Shown piece after piece: positions 14,427 through 21,674 of a stretch of 22,601 nucleotides of DNA. The DNA lies in the IMG/VR virus record IMGVR_UViG_3300043437_000055, positions 1 to 22,601 of that record. One strand, 5' to 3'. The translations under genes were made by a program, and so were the position numbers. Source of the DNA: a virus. Under the pieces are notes generated by a model. That model searched no databases. It had not been told where the DNA came from and was given only the letters and a program-made list of their open reading frames with translations. Each line of letters starts with the position of its first letter. The first letter of the stretch is position 1.

Positions 14427-16580
14427 ATGAATGAAATAGAAGTTCCTTTAAAGATAACGGGCATAGGTGCAATTAAAAAAGAATTGCGAGAGTTAAAAGG
14501 TGAAATTGCAAATGCAACCGACCCCGAAGCACTGGCATCTTTAACGCACCGCGCGGGTGAACTAAAAGACCAATTAGCAGACGCAAACGAGCAAGTGAAT
14601 ATCTTTGCTTCGGGTTCAAAGTTCGAACAAGTAAGTAATGGATTAGGCTCAATAAAGGATTCTATAATGTCTTTAGATTTCGCAGAAGCGGGTCAAAAGG
14701 CTAAATTATTAACTACGTCTTTAAAGAATTTAAACCCTGCTGAATTCGCAGCACAATTTAAAGGATTCGGTCAAGTGATTATGTCAGTAGGTTCTGCCGT
14801 TGGAGTTCTTACAAGTCAATTTATAAAAATGGGAATAGCTTTATTAAGTAACCCTATCTTTTTATTAGTTGCCGTTATCGTTGCTATCGTTGCAGCTATT
14901 CTAATTTTCTTGCATAAAATGGGAATTTTAAAGAAAATCTTTGAAGTAATAATGATTCCTATTAACGCATTAATAGAAGGTTTTAAAGCATTAACAGATT
15001 GGATAGGTTTAACAAGTTACGCAGCAGAAGAAAACGCAGCTAAAACAGAAGAAGCAAATAAGAGAGTAGTCGAAAGCACGGATAAAAGAACACAAGCGGT
15101 TGTAGGATATTACGATTACGAAATCAAAATGTTTCAATTATATGGATTAAAAACTTTAGACTTAGAATTATCAAAAAGTAAGGCACTTGCTGAAGGTTCA
15201 AAGAAAAAAATTCAATCTGCAAAAGTCGCTTTAGATGCTGAATTACAATTAGGTGAAGATGCAGACCAAGAAAAAATTAAAAACTTACGTAAATCTATTG
15301 AAGAAGAAAACAAAATCATTATAGATGAAAGACGTAATAGGAATTATTTAGTAGCACAAGACGCGGTTAAAGAACGTGAAGACGCAAAGAAAAAATTAGA
15401 AGCAGATAAAAAAGCAGCTGAAGACGATGCTAAACAAAAAGCGGATGCAGCTAAAAAAGCAGCAGATGCAGCACGTAAATTTGCTGAAAATAGATTGAAT
15501 GCAGCACGAACGATTCGTGATATTGAAATAGCTTTAATCAAAGATGACAACGATAGAGAGGTTGCTACAATAAATGAAAAATATGCAAGGTTAATTCAAG
15601 ACACAAAGAAAAACGAAAACTTAACCAAAGCTGAAAAACTTAGATTACAGGCACTTTATAACGAGCAGTTAAAGGTTGAATTAGCTAATCAAGAAAAAAC
15701 GGTTTTAGACGCTGAAAAATCTAAACAAGAAAAGTTACTTGATTTAATCAAAGCAAATAACGAAGCACGACAACAAGCTGAAGAAGATTTCTTTGAAGTT
15801 TATCGAACTCAAGTAATGAGTAAAGAACAACAAGAAGTAGACGCAGTAAATGCAAAGTATTTTCAATTAATAGCAAAGGCAGAACAATACGGATTAGACA
15901 CAAAGATTTTAAAAGAACAACAAGAAAAAGAAGTTGCTGACATAACTAAAAAATACGCAGATGAACAAGCTAAAGCCGTAGCAGATGCAGAAGCTAAAAA
16001 ACGTCAAGCACAATTAGACACGGCAAACAATGCTTTAAGTATTGCGGAAAATTCAACTAAATCTATTCAAAATTTAGGTGATATTGCTTTTGCTGCTAAA
16101 ATGGCAAAAGTTAAAAAAGGAAGTAAAGAAGAAGAAGAACTTGCAAAGAAACAATTTAAGTTTAATAAAGCAATGCAATTAGCGGGTGCAATAGTTGACG
16201 CAGGAAAAGCAGTTACGGCATCTTTAGCAGCTTCGCCAGTAGCAATTGGTCCAGTACCCAATCCAATAGGTATTGCGTCACTTGCAACGGCTATAACAAC
16301 ATCAGCGTTGAATATTTCAAAGATAGCAGCAACACAATTTACTTCAACCGCAAGTGGTGGTGGTGGAGGTGCGACAACTGGTGTAGGAGCAGCATCTTCA
16401 ACGTCTACAACAGGAACTACACCTTCATTTAGTTTATTCGGTCAAGGTAACGACTTAAATAACGTAGGTGCGCCACAAACGCAAACAAATGAAATTACCG
16501 TGAATGCCGTAGTAAGTGAAACTGAACTAACAAATACGCAAAACAAAATAAAACAAATCAATAAAAACGCAACGTTATGA
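14427..16580 (+). CDS. Tail tape measure protein
   Basis: A 717-residue protein. It opens with VPLKITGIGAIKKELRELKG, the start pattern of many tape measures, followed by a hydrophobic segment at about 138-163 (FLLVAVIVAIVAAILIFL). Residues about 215-545 are a long Ala/Lys/Glu/Gln-rich helical region, the rod that sets tail length. A second hydrophobic Ala-rich part follows (AGAIVDAGKAVTASLAASP), then a Gly/Thr-rich tail. At about 0.15 nm per helical residue the tail would be near 108 nm if the whole chain acts as ruler; this is only a rule of thumb. It ends in an ATGA overlap with the next gene. Confidence 0.88.
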   Translation: MNEIEVPLKITGIGAIKKELRELKGEIANATDPEALASLTHRAGELKDQLADANEQVNIFASGSKFEQVSNGLGSIKDSIMSLDFAEAGQKAKLLTTSLKNLNPAEFAAQFKGFGQVIMSVGSAVGVLTSQFIKMGIALLSNPIFLLVAVIVAIVAAILIFLHKMGILKKIFEVIMIPINALIEGFKALTDWIGLTSYAAEENAAKTEEANKRVVESTDKRTQAVVGYYDYEIKMFQLYGLKTLDLELSKSKALAEGSKKKIQSAKVALDAELQLGEDADQEKIKNLRKSIEEENKIIIDERRNRNYLVAQDAVKEREDAKKKLEADKKAAEDDAKQKADAAKKAADAARKFAENRLNAARTIRDIEIALIKDDNDREVATINEKYARLIQDTKKNENLTKAEKLRLQALYNEQLKVELANQEKTVLDAEKSKQEKLLDLIKANNEARQQAEEDFFEVYRTQVMSKEQQEVDAVNAKYFQLIAKAEQYGLDTKILKEQQEKEVADITKKYADEQAKAVADAEAKKRQAQLDTANNALSIAENSTKSIQNLGDIAFAAKMAKVKKGSKEEEELAKKQFKFNKAMQLAGAIVDAGKAVTASLAASPVAIGPVPNPIGIASLATAITTSALNISKIAATQFTSTASGGGGGATTGVGAASSTSTTGTTPSFSLFGQGNDLNNVGAPQTQTNEITVNAVVSETELTNTQNKIKQINKNATL

Positions 16581-17029
16581 TAAGCTATCAAAGTTTAATA
16601 AATAAAATAATAGATTTTTACGATAATCATTTACAAGTTAAAAAAGTTGGTTCGGATTTTCGTGAACAATTAGAAAACTTTGCTACAAAAGACGAGAAAT
16701 ATCCTTTGGTTTATATTTGTCCTGTAGATGCAATTCCGAGTGAAATGGGTTTTACTACTGAAATAAGTTTAGAAATTTATTGCTTTGATATTATACAAAA
16801 AGACCGAGCAAATATCAATGTAATTCTAAGTGATTGCCATTTAATATTAAACGATTTGTATAATTGGTTTATAAACTCAAATGATTTTAGTTTTGATATA
16901 GTAGGACAACCGACAATGACACCTTTAAATAATGATTTATTAGATTATGCTGCAGGTTGGTTAATGACTATAACGTGTTCAATTAATAATTACACTGATT
17001 GTCAAGTTCCTAAACAAAACGAAGAATAA
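16577..17029 (+). CDS. Tail completion / head-tail connector-like protein
   Basis: A 150-residue protein. The pattern of an N-terminal helix (SLINKIIDFYDNHLQVKKV), a run of strands (YPLVYICPVDAIPS, EISLEIYCFDIIQ) and DYAAGWLMTITCSI is like that of tail terminator or completion proteins, which cap the tube and dock it to the head. It begins in an ATGA overlap with the tape measure, and a gp10-like gene follows. The assignment rests on fold-like pattern and context, not on an invariant motif. Confidence 0.65.
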   Translation: MISYQSLINKIIDFYDNHLQVKKVGSDFREQLENFATKDEKYPLVYICPVDAIPSEMGFTTEISLEIYCFDIIQKDRANINVILSDCHLILNDLYNWFINSNDFSFDIVGQPTMTPLNNDLLDYAAGWLMTITCSINNYTDCQVPKQNEE

Positions 17030-17044
17030 AAATAATATAGATAT

Positions 17045-17458
17045 ATGCCTGATAAAGAATTTAAACTAAAGTACAAGATTCGTAATAAAGCAGCTAACGT
17101 TCTTCGTAAGGTAATTAAAGAAGATGCGTTAATAGATACTGGTACTTTATATGAATCAATCCGTATAAATGCAAAATTCACTACTGAAGGTAATCTTAGA
17201 ATCGAAATTCTCGCAGCTTATTACTTTGGTTTCTTAAACAATGGAACAATATCAATCGAACCTTATCATTTAGTTAGACAATTCAATAGACGTTTAGAAA
17301 GCGAAGGTATTATAGCAGAAATGTATGCGCAATATATTGAATGGCTTTCAAGTAAATACCCGCTTGTTCAAGTTGCTGGAATGTTACGTAAAAAGCAAAA
17401 CGTAATCTATGACTTTAATCCGTTATTCGGTGAGTTTTGGAGTGCTTTAGAATACTAA
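17045..17458 (+). CDS. HK97 gp10-like head-tail joining protein
   Basis: A 137-residue protein. DALIDTGTLYESIRINAKF, then LRIEILAAYYFGFLNNGT, fits the gp10-type connector pattern in which a D-T/S-G-x-L element precedes beta strands. It starts 15 nt after the preceding gene. Its stop TAA at 17456-17458 overlaps the stop of the opposite-strand gene (CTAA at 17455-17458), and no terminator lies between the convergent genes, so transcripts probably overlap. Confidence 0.65.
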   Translation: MPDKEFKLKYKIRNKAANVLRKVIKEDALIDTGTLYESIRINAKFTTEGNLRIEILAAYYFGFLNNGTISIEPYHLVRQFNRRLESEGIIAEMYAQYIEWLSSKYPLVQVAGMLRKKQNVIYDFNPLFGEFWSALEY

Positions 17459-18219
17459 ACGTTCAATTCTTTTTTCATTCCTAAAAAGTTAAACACAAGT
17501 ATTAACGGAAGTTCACAAACGGCATTGAATTTAGTTAAATCTTCTTGGCATAAATGCCAAATAAGTTGTTCCCACGCCCATTTCTTTTGCTTTTTTTCTT
17601 CTTCAACTGCTTTTAAATCTTCGGCATCCATATTAGAATCAAGTTCGAAATCGTCTTCATAGGATTCGGTCATTAAGTTTTTGTATTGTTCTATGATTGT
17701 TTCTCTAAATTTTATGTATTCGGGTAATAATCCAAAAACATCAGTGATATTAAAATCTAAAAACCAATCTAACCTATCATTTGAATTATAATTGTAAGGT
17801 TCAAGTATTTCGTCACTCCATTCATTAACACGAAAACGTCTATAAAGAATTGCAACGATGTTAGGTAGTTTTTTTATGTAGTCATCAGAGAAATATGCTT
17901 CTAAACTTATGAATTCACCTAACGTTATTTTGTTAAATGGTTTTAATTTATATTCACCTATTTGAGATTTATAATTTTTAGGCGGTTCATCACGTATAAA
18001 TTTAACTTCTAAAAGTAGTTCTTCAAGTTCTTCGATAGTTATATCGTCTATGTCTTCGGGATAACAATCAAGTAAAGTACAAAGAATATCTATTTGGTAA
18101 TTAAAAACACCGTCTTCTTCAGATAGTGTTTTAAGTTCCATAAATGTTTCAATCGTTATTTGATTCCACGCTTTCGGCAGCTTGTTTAGTCGCGTGTTTT
18201 GTAATTGTATCTGTGACAT
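17455..18219 (-). CDS. Probable tail assembly chaperone (downstream copy)
   Basis: A 254-residue acidic protein on the minus strand. Its first part (WNQITIETFMELKTL, DDITIEELEELLLEV, then IGEYKLKPFNKITLG) is similar to the protein encoded just upstream, and the C-terminus (KKWAWEQLIWHLCQEDLTKFNAVCELPLILVFNFL) looks like a helical end typical of phage tail assembly chaperones. Such proteins keep the tape measure soluble during tail assembly. The ATG at 18219 lies 71 nt inside the upstream gene, in the +1 frame. No signal peptide or enzyme motif is present. Function is inferred from pairing, position near tape measure and composition. Confidence 0.6.
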   Translation of the reverse strand: MSQIQLQNTRLNKLPKAWNQITIETFMELKTLSEEDGVFNYQIDILCTLLDCYPEDIDDITIEELEELLLEVKFIRDEPPKNYKSQIGEYKLKPFNKITLGEFISLEAYFSDDYIKKLPNIVAILYRRFRVNEWSDEILEPYNYNSNDRLDWFLDFNITDVFGLLPEYIKFRETIIEQYKNLMTESYEDDFELDSNMDAEDLKAVEEEKKQKKWAWEQLIWHLCQEDLTKFNAVCELPLILVFNFLGMKKELNV

Positions 18220-18691
18220 AATTTAAATAAGGGATTGAAATATCAGCAGGTTGTGTTTTAAATAGTTTTGATTTATGTTTTAAATGCGCTGAATCGTAAT
18301 GTTCCGTATTGCTTAAATCCGTTCGTTTAAACATCAAAGCCATAATATCGGACACGGAATTTTTATTTTCTTTAGTAATCATTTTCTCGATTAGCTTCGT
18401 ATCTTTTACCGATAGTTTTAATTCGGCTTTATATGTATATCCGTCTATTTCTATTTCTCCGATAGGGTCTTTAGGTTCGTAGTTATCCGTATTAAATTCT
18501 TTTGTCTTTTCAACGAAGTATTGAAAGTCATCCCATTCATCTTCGTCAATTCCTACAACTTCAAAAACTTTAATTTGTTTTTCGATGTTATCGAGTTCTT
18601 TGTTGTTATGAATTGCAGAAATCTTTTCGAATTCTTCAATAGTTATTTCGTTCATTTTATTGGCAATTTGCCTTCCAAGTACTTCAATCAT
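18149..18691 (-). CDS. Probable tail assembly chaperone (upstream copy)
   Basis: A 180-residue acidic protein starting MIEVLGRQIANKMNEI. NEITIEEFEKIS matches NQITIETFMELK of its downstream neighbour, and IGEIEIDGYTYKAELKLSVKD parallels IGEYKLKPFNKITLGEF, so the two are probably duplicated relatives. A two-gene overlapping chaperone set beside the tape measure recalls lambda G and GT. Here the second gene has its own ATG, so a frameshift fusion is not needed, though possible. A Bacteroidota -7 motif lies about 17 nt upstream of the start. Confidence 0.6.
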   Translation of the reverse strand: MIEVLGRQIANKMNEITIEEFEKISAIHNNKELDNIEKQIKVFEVVGIDEDEWDDFQYFVEKTKEFNTDNYEPKDPIGEIEIDGYTYKAELKLSVKDTKLIEKMITKENKNSVSDIMALMFKRTDLSNTEHYDSAHLKHKSKLFKTQPADISIPYLNYVTDTITKHATKQAAESVESNND

Positions 18692-18707
18692 AATTATAAT
18701 TTTTGAA

Positions 18708-18715
18708 CAAATATA
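18708..18715 (-). promoter_or_regulatory. Minus-strand -7 promoter element for chaperone pair
   Basis: CAAATATA on the plus strand reads TATATTTG on the minus strand, an exact TAnnTTTG match. It lies about 17 nt before the ATG at 18691, giving a short leader. No good TTG is found 19 nt upstream, so the promoter may be weak or activator-dependent. It shares a 46-nt gap with the start of the plus-strand protease gene. Confidence 0.6.
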
Positions 18716-18737
18716 AATAAAATATAATATAGTGAGA

Positions 18738-19712
18738 ATGACAAAGGATTTACCTATTTACAAAATCACGATAGACCCCGAATATTCCGATGGCGAAGAT
18801 TTAGGAATCGAACAAATAGCGTTTACTTCCAATCCTGCTATTAAGATAAAAGGAATGGCGTTTAAACAAGAATATTTAGTTTATTCAGATGACCTAAAAT
18901 ATCGGATAACTGCTCCAGCTATGATTCCAATGGAGATTTATAGGCGTGACGATGAAACTGGTGAATACTACGTTCAATTTACGGCAGAAACTATCGAGCA
19001 AATCCACGCTAAGTTTATGCAAGACTTGAAGAATCGAGATATCTTTAATTTAGAACACGACCAAGCTAAACAAGTTCCCGCATATATTTTAGAAAGTTGG
19101 ATTGTAGACGAACCCAAACACGATAAAGCATTTAGTACTTTCGGGATTGAAGTTCCTAAAGGTACATTAATGATAACAGCGCAAGTTACGGATAAAGATT
19201 ACTACAATGAATTAGTAAAAGCCGAACAAGTTGGTTTTTCTATTGAAGGTTTCTTAGGTCTTAAATTAAGTAATCAAATAAATAAATATAATATGAACAA
19301 ATTACCCGATGGGGAACACTTAATCGAAGGTAAAATCTATGTCGTAAAAGGCGGTGAGATTATCGAGATTAAAGATGCTCCCAAAGAAGAGGTTGCGATG
19401 GAGGATTCAGTAGTCGAAGAAGAAGTGACTACCGAAACTGAACCTATTGACGAACAACCTGAACCCGAAGAACTTGTTAAAGAAGAAGAAATGGCGGTTG
19501 ACGTTGCTACGGATGCTGAAGCAGTTTTAGCGATTGTTGCTCCTGTACTTGAAGAACAAGTTAACAACCTTCTTAAAATTATTGCTGACTTAAAATCCCA
19601 AATGGAAGAAATGTTAGCAGAAAAAACGGAAGACGAAATCGAAATGAAGTCTGAAGTTAAAATGAGTATTGCTGAAAAGTTCAGCGCATTAAATAAATTA
19701 AGTAATAACTAA
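18738..19712 (+). CDS. XkdF-like prohead protease with scaffold-like C-terminus
   Basis: A 324-residue protein. The N-terminal part fits the XkdF-type phage serine protease: KGMAFK, YRITAPAMIPMEIYRR (55-70), YVQFTAETIEQIHAKFM, NLEHD with His107, and GFSIEGF with Ser168, the likely catalytic pair. From about 215 the chain becomes highly acidic (EEVTTETEPIDEQPEPEELVKEEE) and then helical (EEQVNNLLKIIADLKSQMEEML), the style of an internal scaffold removed on maturation. A GTG at 18732 is in frame, but the ATG at 18738 is preferred. The major capsid gene follows 18 nt later. Confidence 0.85.
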   Translation: MTKDLPIYKITIDPEYSDGEDLGIEQIAFTSNPAIKIKGMAFKQEYLVYSDDLKYRITAPAMIPMEIYRRDDETGEYYVQFTAETIEQIHAKFMQDLKNRDIFNLEHDQAKQVPAYILESWIVDEPKHDKAFSTFGIEVPKGTLMITAQVTDKDYYNELVKAEQVGFSIEGFLGLKLSNQINKYNMNKLPDGEHLIEGKIYVVKGGEIIEIKDAPKEEVAMEDSVVEEEVTTETEPIDEQPEPEELVKEEEMAVDVATDAEAVLAIVAPVLEEQVNNLLKIIADLKSQMEEMLAEKTEDEIEMKSEVKMSIAEKFSALNKLSNN

Positions 19713-19730
19713 AATCAAATAAAAACAAAA

Positions 19731-20663
19731 ATGGAAAGAAAATTAAAATTTGATTTGGATATCGAAAACAATGCTTTGCTTTGTCCAAATCCTAACGAGT
19801 TTTATTCTCGTGCTTATCTAACGGCTGATGTTGCTGATTCTTATCGTGCTTTGCCGGGCATTAAGTCAAAAACTAAATTAGCAAACGTTGCTTTCGGTTC
19901 AATATTACAAGCATCTACCTGTAACTTTAATGCCCCTACTGATACTTTAGACGCTATCGAAATCGATGTTTGTGCGTTTTCTGCAATGGCACAAATTTGT
20001 CAATTCGATTTAGAGCAGTCTTTTGTTGCTTTGCAAATGACACAAGGTTCTAACGGTGATTTCACCGTAGCTTCTTTTATGAACTACTATTGGGACACAA
20101 TGGCTAAGCAAATCGAAGAAGATATCGAATTAATCAGATGGCAAGGTGACACAACAAGCGAAAACCCGCTTTTAGCTTTGTGTGATGGTCATTTAGTTAA
20201 ACTTTGTTCTGATGGTGCTAATTTAGCTTATTCAAATGGTGGTGCTGTGAACAGCGGTAACGTTCTTACTACATTGAATTCAGTTGTTGGTGGTTTACCT
20301 GCTTCAGTTAGATTCAAGAAAGCTGATTTAAGAATCCGTGTTTCTGCTAATGTTGCTGCTGCTTACGAACTTGCTGCTGCTTCAGGTAACACATTAACTT
20401 ATGTTACTGCTCCATTAGGAATGACTTACTTAGGAATTAAAGTAATCGTTTGCGAAGGTATGCCTGATAACACAATCGTTGCTTCTTTGAAAGATGATTT
20501 AGTTTATGCATTCGATGCTGAAGGTGATTCTAAAGCGTTAAAAGCGGTTAACTTAACTGATACGGTTGCAGAACCATATATCCGTACACGTGCAAATGTT
20601 AAAGCAGGTTTTTATCATACAAACCCCGAGCAAATTTCAGTTTGGGCAGCTTGTTTTGACTAA
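19731..20663 (+). CDS. Major capsid protein
   Basis: A 310-residue protein directly after the protease/scaffold gene, the usual place of the major capsid. It has a helical start (LTADVADSYRALPGI), a long middle helix-rich region (SFMNYYWDTMAKQIEEDIELIRWQGD), and beta strands near TLTYVTAPLGMTYLGIKVIVCEGMPDN, compatible with an HK97-type fold. Alanine and valine codons are largely GCT and GTT, unlike the GCA-rich tape measure, as expected for a very highly expressed gene. Several Cys residues (PNPNEFYS-region and ICQF, LCDG, KLCSDG) are notable. Assignment rests on order, length and fold-like pattern. Confidence 0.82.
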   Translation: MERKLKFDLDIENNALLCPNPNEFYSRAYLTADVADSYRALPGIKSKTKLANVAFGSILQASTCNFNAPTDTLDAIEIDVCAFSAMAQICQFDLEQSFVALQMTQGSNGDFTVASFMNYYWDTMAKQIEEDIELIRWQGDTTSENPLLALCDGHLVKLCSDGANLAYSNGGAVNSGNVLTTLNSVVGGLPASVRFKKADLRIRVSANVAAAYELAAASGNTLTYVTAPLGMTYLGIKVIVCEGMPDNTIVASLKDDLVYAFDAEGDSKALKAVNLTDTVAEPYIRTRANVKAGFYHTNPEQISVWAACFD

Positions 20664-20680
20664 TCAAAATAAATAATAAC

Positions 20681-20698
20681 GGGGGTGTAAAAACCCCC
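20681..20698 (+). terminator. GC hairpin after the capsid gene
   Basis: GGGGGT (20681-20686) pairs with ACCCCC (20693-20698) around GTAAAA. Only a weak T stretch follows (TATTTAAAT), so it may be a partial terminator or an RNA stabiliser that sets capsid transcript levels above the next gene. Confidence 0.55.
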
Positions 20699-20729
20699 TA
20701 TTTAAATAACTAAAAAAAATATATATCTT

Positions 20730-21248
20730 ATGTCGTGTGAAGCACTGGAATCCATTGTAAAAAGTTGTGATAACAACAGCGGTGGGATTTACAAGGTATG
20801 GATTAATCAACAAGATAACATATCGAGCATTGGTCTTGATTCTACGTTAACTTGGACAATTGATTCAATCGCCTTGAATGACCCTTTAAACGTATATACA
20901 GAATTTGAAATCCGTCGCAATACGGGTTCTTATACTGAAGAAGCAGCTATTGACCTTGTTAATGGTTCTTCTTACTACACTCAAACAATTACTTTAATGT
21001 TCCATAGACGTGACCAATCTAAGTCACAAGCTATTAAAGTTCTTGGAGCAGGTCAGCAATACTTGAATGCAATCATTCAAGATGCTAACGGTAAGTATTG
21101 GTACTTCCCTTATTTGCAATTAACAGGTTCTTCTGAAGGTTCGGGAACGGCTCGTGCGGATGGTAGTAAATACCAAATTATTTTAACTGCGGAAAACGAG
21201 TTTTTGTCATATGAGGTTTTGGAAAGTGCGGTTCAATCAGTAATTTAA
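20730..21248 (+). CDS. Probable tail tube / major tail protein
   Basis: A 172-residue beta-rich protein. The run GGIYKVWINQQDNISS, YTEFEIRRNTGSYTEE, YYTQTITLMFHRRDQS, QYLNAIIQDANGKYWYF and LTGSSEGSGTARADGSKYQIILTAENE reads as a beta sandwich with a long loop, typical of siphophage major tail or tube proteins. Codon choice is capsid-like, suggesting high expression. It stands alone between two hairpins (20681 and 21273), as a high-copy gene may. Tail tube is the best guess; another capsid-decoration or connector protein cannot be excluded. Confidence 0.62.
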   Translation: MSCEALESIVKSCDNNSGGIYKVWINQQDNISSIGLDSTLTWTIDSIALNDPLNVYTEFEIRRNTGSYTEEAAIDLVNGSSYYTQTITLMFHRRDQSKSQAIKVLGAGQQYLNAIIQDANGKYWYFPYLQLTGSSEGSGTARADGSKYQIILTAENEFLSYEVLESAVQSVI

Positions 21249-21272
21249 TTCTGCATATCTCCATAGAAAATT

Positions 21273-21299
21273 AGCATCCTTCGGGGTGCTTTTTTTTTT
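21273..21299 (+). terminator. Intrinsic terminator with UUCG tetraloop
   Basis: AGCATCC (21273-21279) pairs with GGGTGCT (21284-21290), with one G-U pair, closed by the very stable C-UUCG-G tetraloop, and is followed by a T run to 21299. It is the strongest terminator in the window and ends the capsid/tail-tube transcript. Confidence 0.9.
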
Positions 21300-21330
21300 A
21301 AACAAAAAGACGAACTAATTTAATATAGTT

Positions 21331-21672
21331 GTGATATACATAAATAAAGACGAAGTAAATAATATTGTGTTGACGTTAAGCGAAGTTAGTACGTTAACGA
21401 ATCCTTTTTATTTATTCGTGTTTCAAAATGAAATGAATCCAGAAAGCGACCCTATTTTATTTACTACTACTGATATTTCTGCTTATCCTGAAAGATACAA
21501 TCAATTCTTGTTAGATGAACCAGTAGACGTAGAATTAGTAAAAGGTCAATATTCATATTATGTTTATGAATCAATCACTGCACCAACTGAAATAGAAGAT
21601 ACTACAGGTGATGTTATCGAAGAAGGTAGAATGGTTGTTTCGGGTGCTATTGTAAATTCAATATACGATTAA
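21331..21672 (+). CDS. Hypothetical protein before portal
   Basis: A 113-residue acidic, beta-rich protein (FYLFVFQNEMNPESD, GQYSYYVYESITAPTEIED, EEGRMVVSGAIVNSIYD). The only early start is a GTG at 21331; the next in-frame ATG is at 21433. No strong promoter is visible between the terminator and this start. The gene ends 2 nt before the portal ATG, so it is probably co-translated with the portal and may be a connector or virion accessory protein. Family not recognised. Confidence 0.65.
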   Translation: MIYINKDEVNNIVLTLSEVSTLTNPFYLFVFQNEMNPESDPILFTTTDISAYPERYNQFLLDEPVDVELVKGQYSYYVYESITAPTEIEDTTGDVIEEGRMVVSGAIVNSIYD

Positions 21673-21674
21673 TT

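Noticed and set aside
15344-15550. Minus-strand ORF in the tape measure
   Set aside because: Its Ser/Ala/Phe-rich sequence is the antisense image of the Lys/Ala-rich coiled coil.
18149-18219. Programmed -1 frameshift between the chaperone genes
   Set aside because: The downstream frame is +1 (or -2) relative to the upstream one, it has its own ATG, and no convincing slippery site is visible in the overlap.
18521-18706. Plus-strand ORF opposite the upstream chaperone
   Set aside because: It is a Phe/Asn-rich shadow of the minus-strand coding frame and has no supporting context.
19337-19567. Minus-strand Ser/Thr-rich ORF opposite the protease tail
   Set aside because: It mirrors the acidic scaffold region; no start signal or neighbours support it.
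21324-21331. TATAGTTG as promoter for the gene at 21331
   Set aside because: It overlaps the only usable start codon (GTG 21331) and lacks a TTG at the right distance.
21368-21379. Second copy of TGTTGACGTTAA (also at 10-21)
   Set aside because: It lies inside a coding region without the flanking dyad arm; a 12-mer match of this composition can arise by chance.
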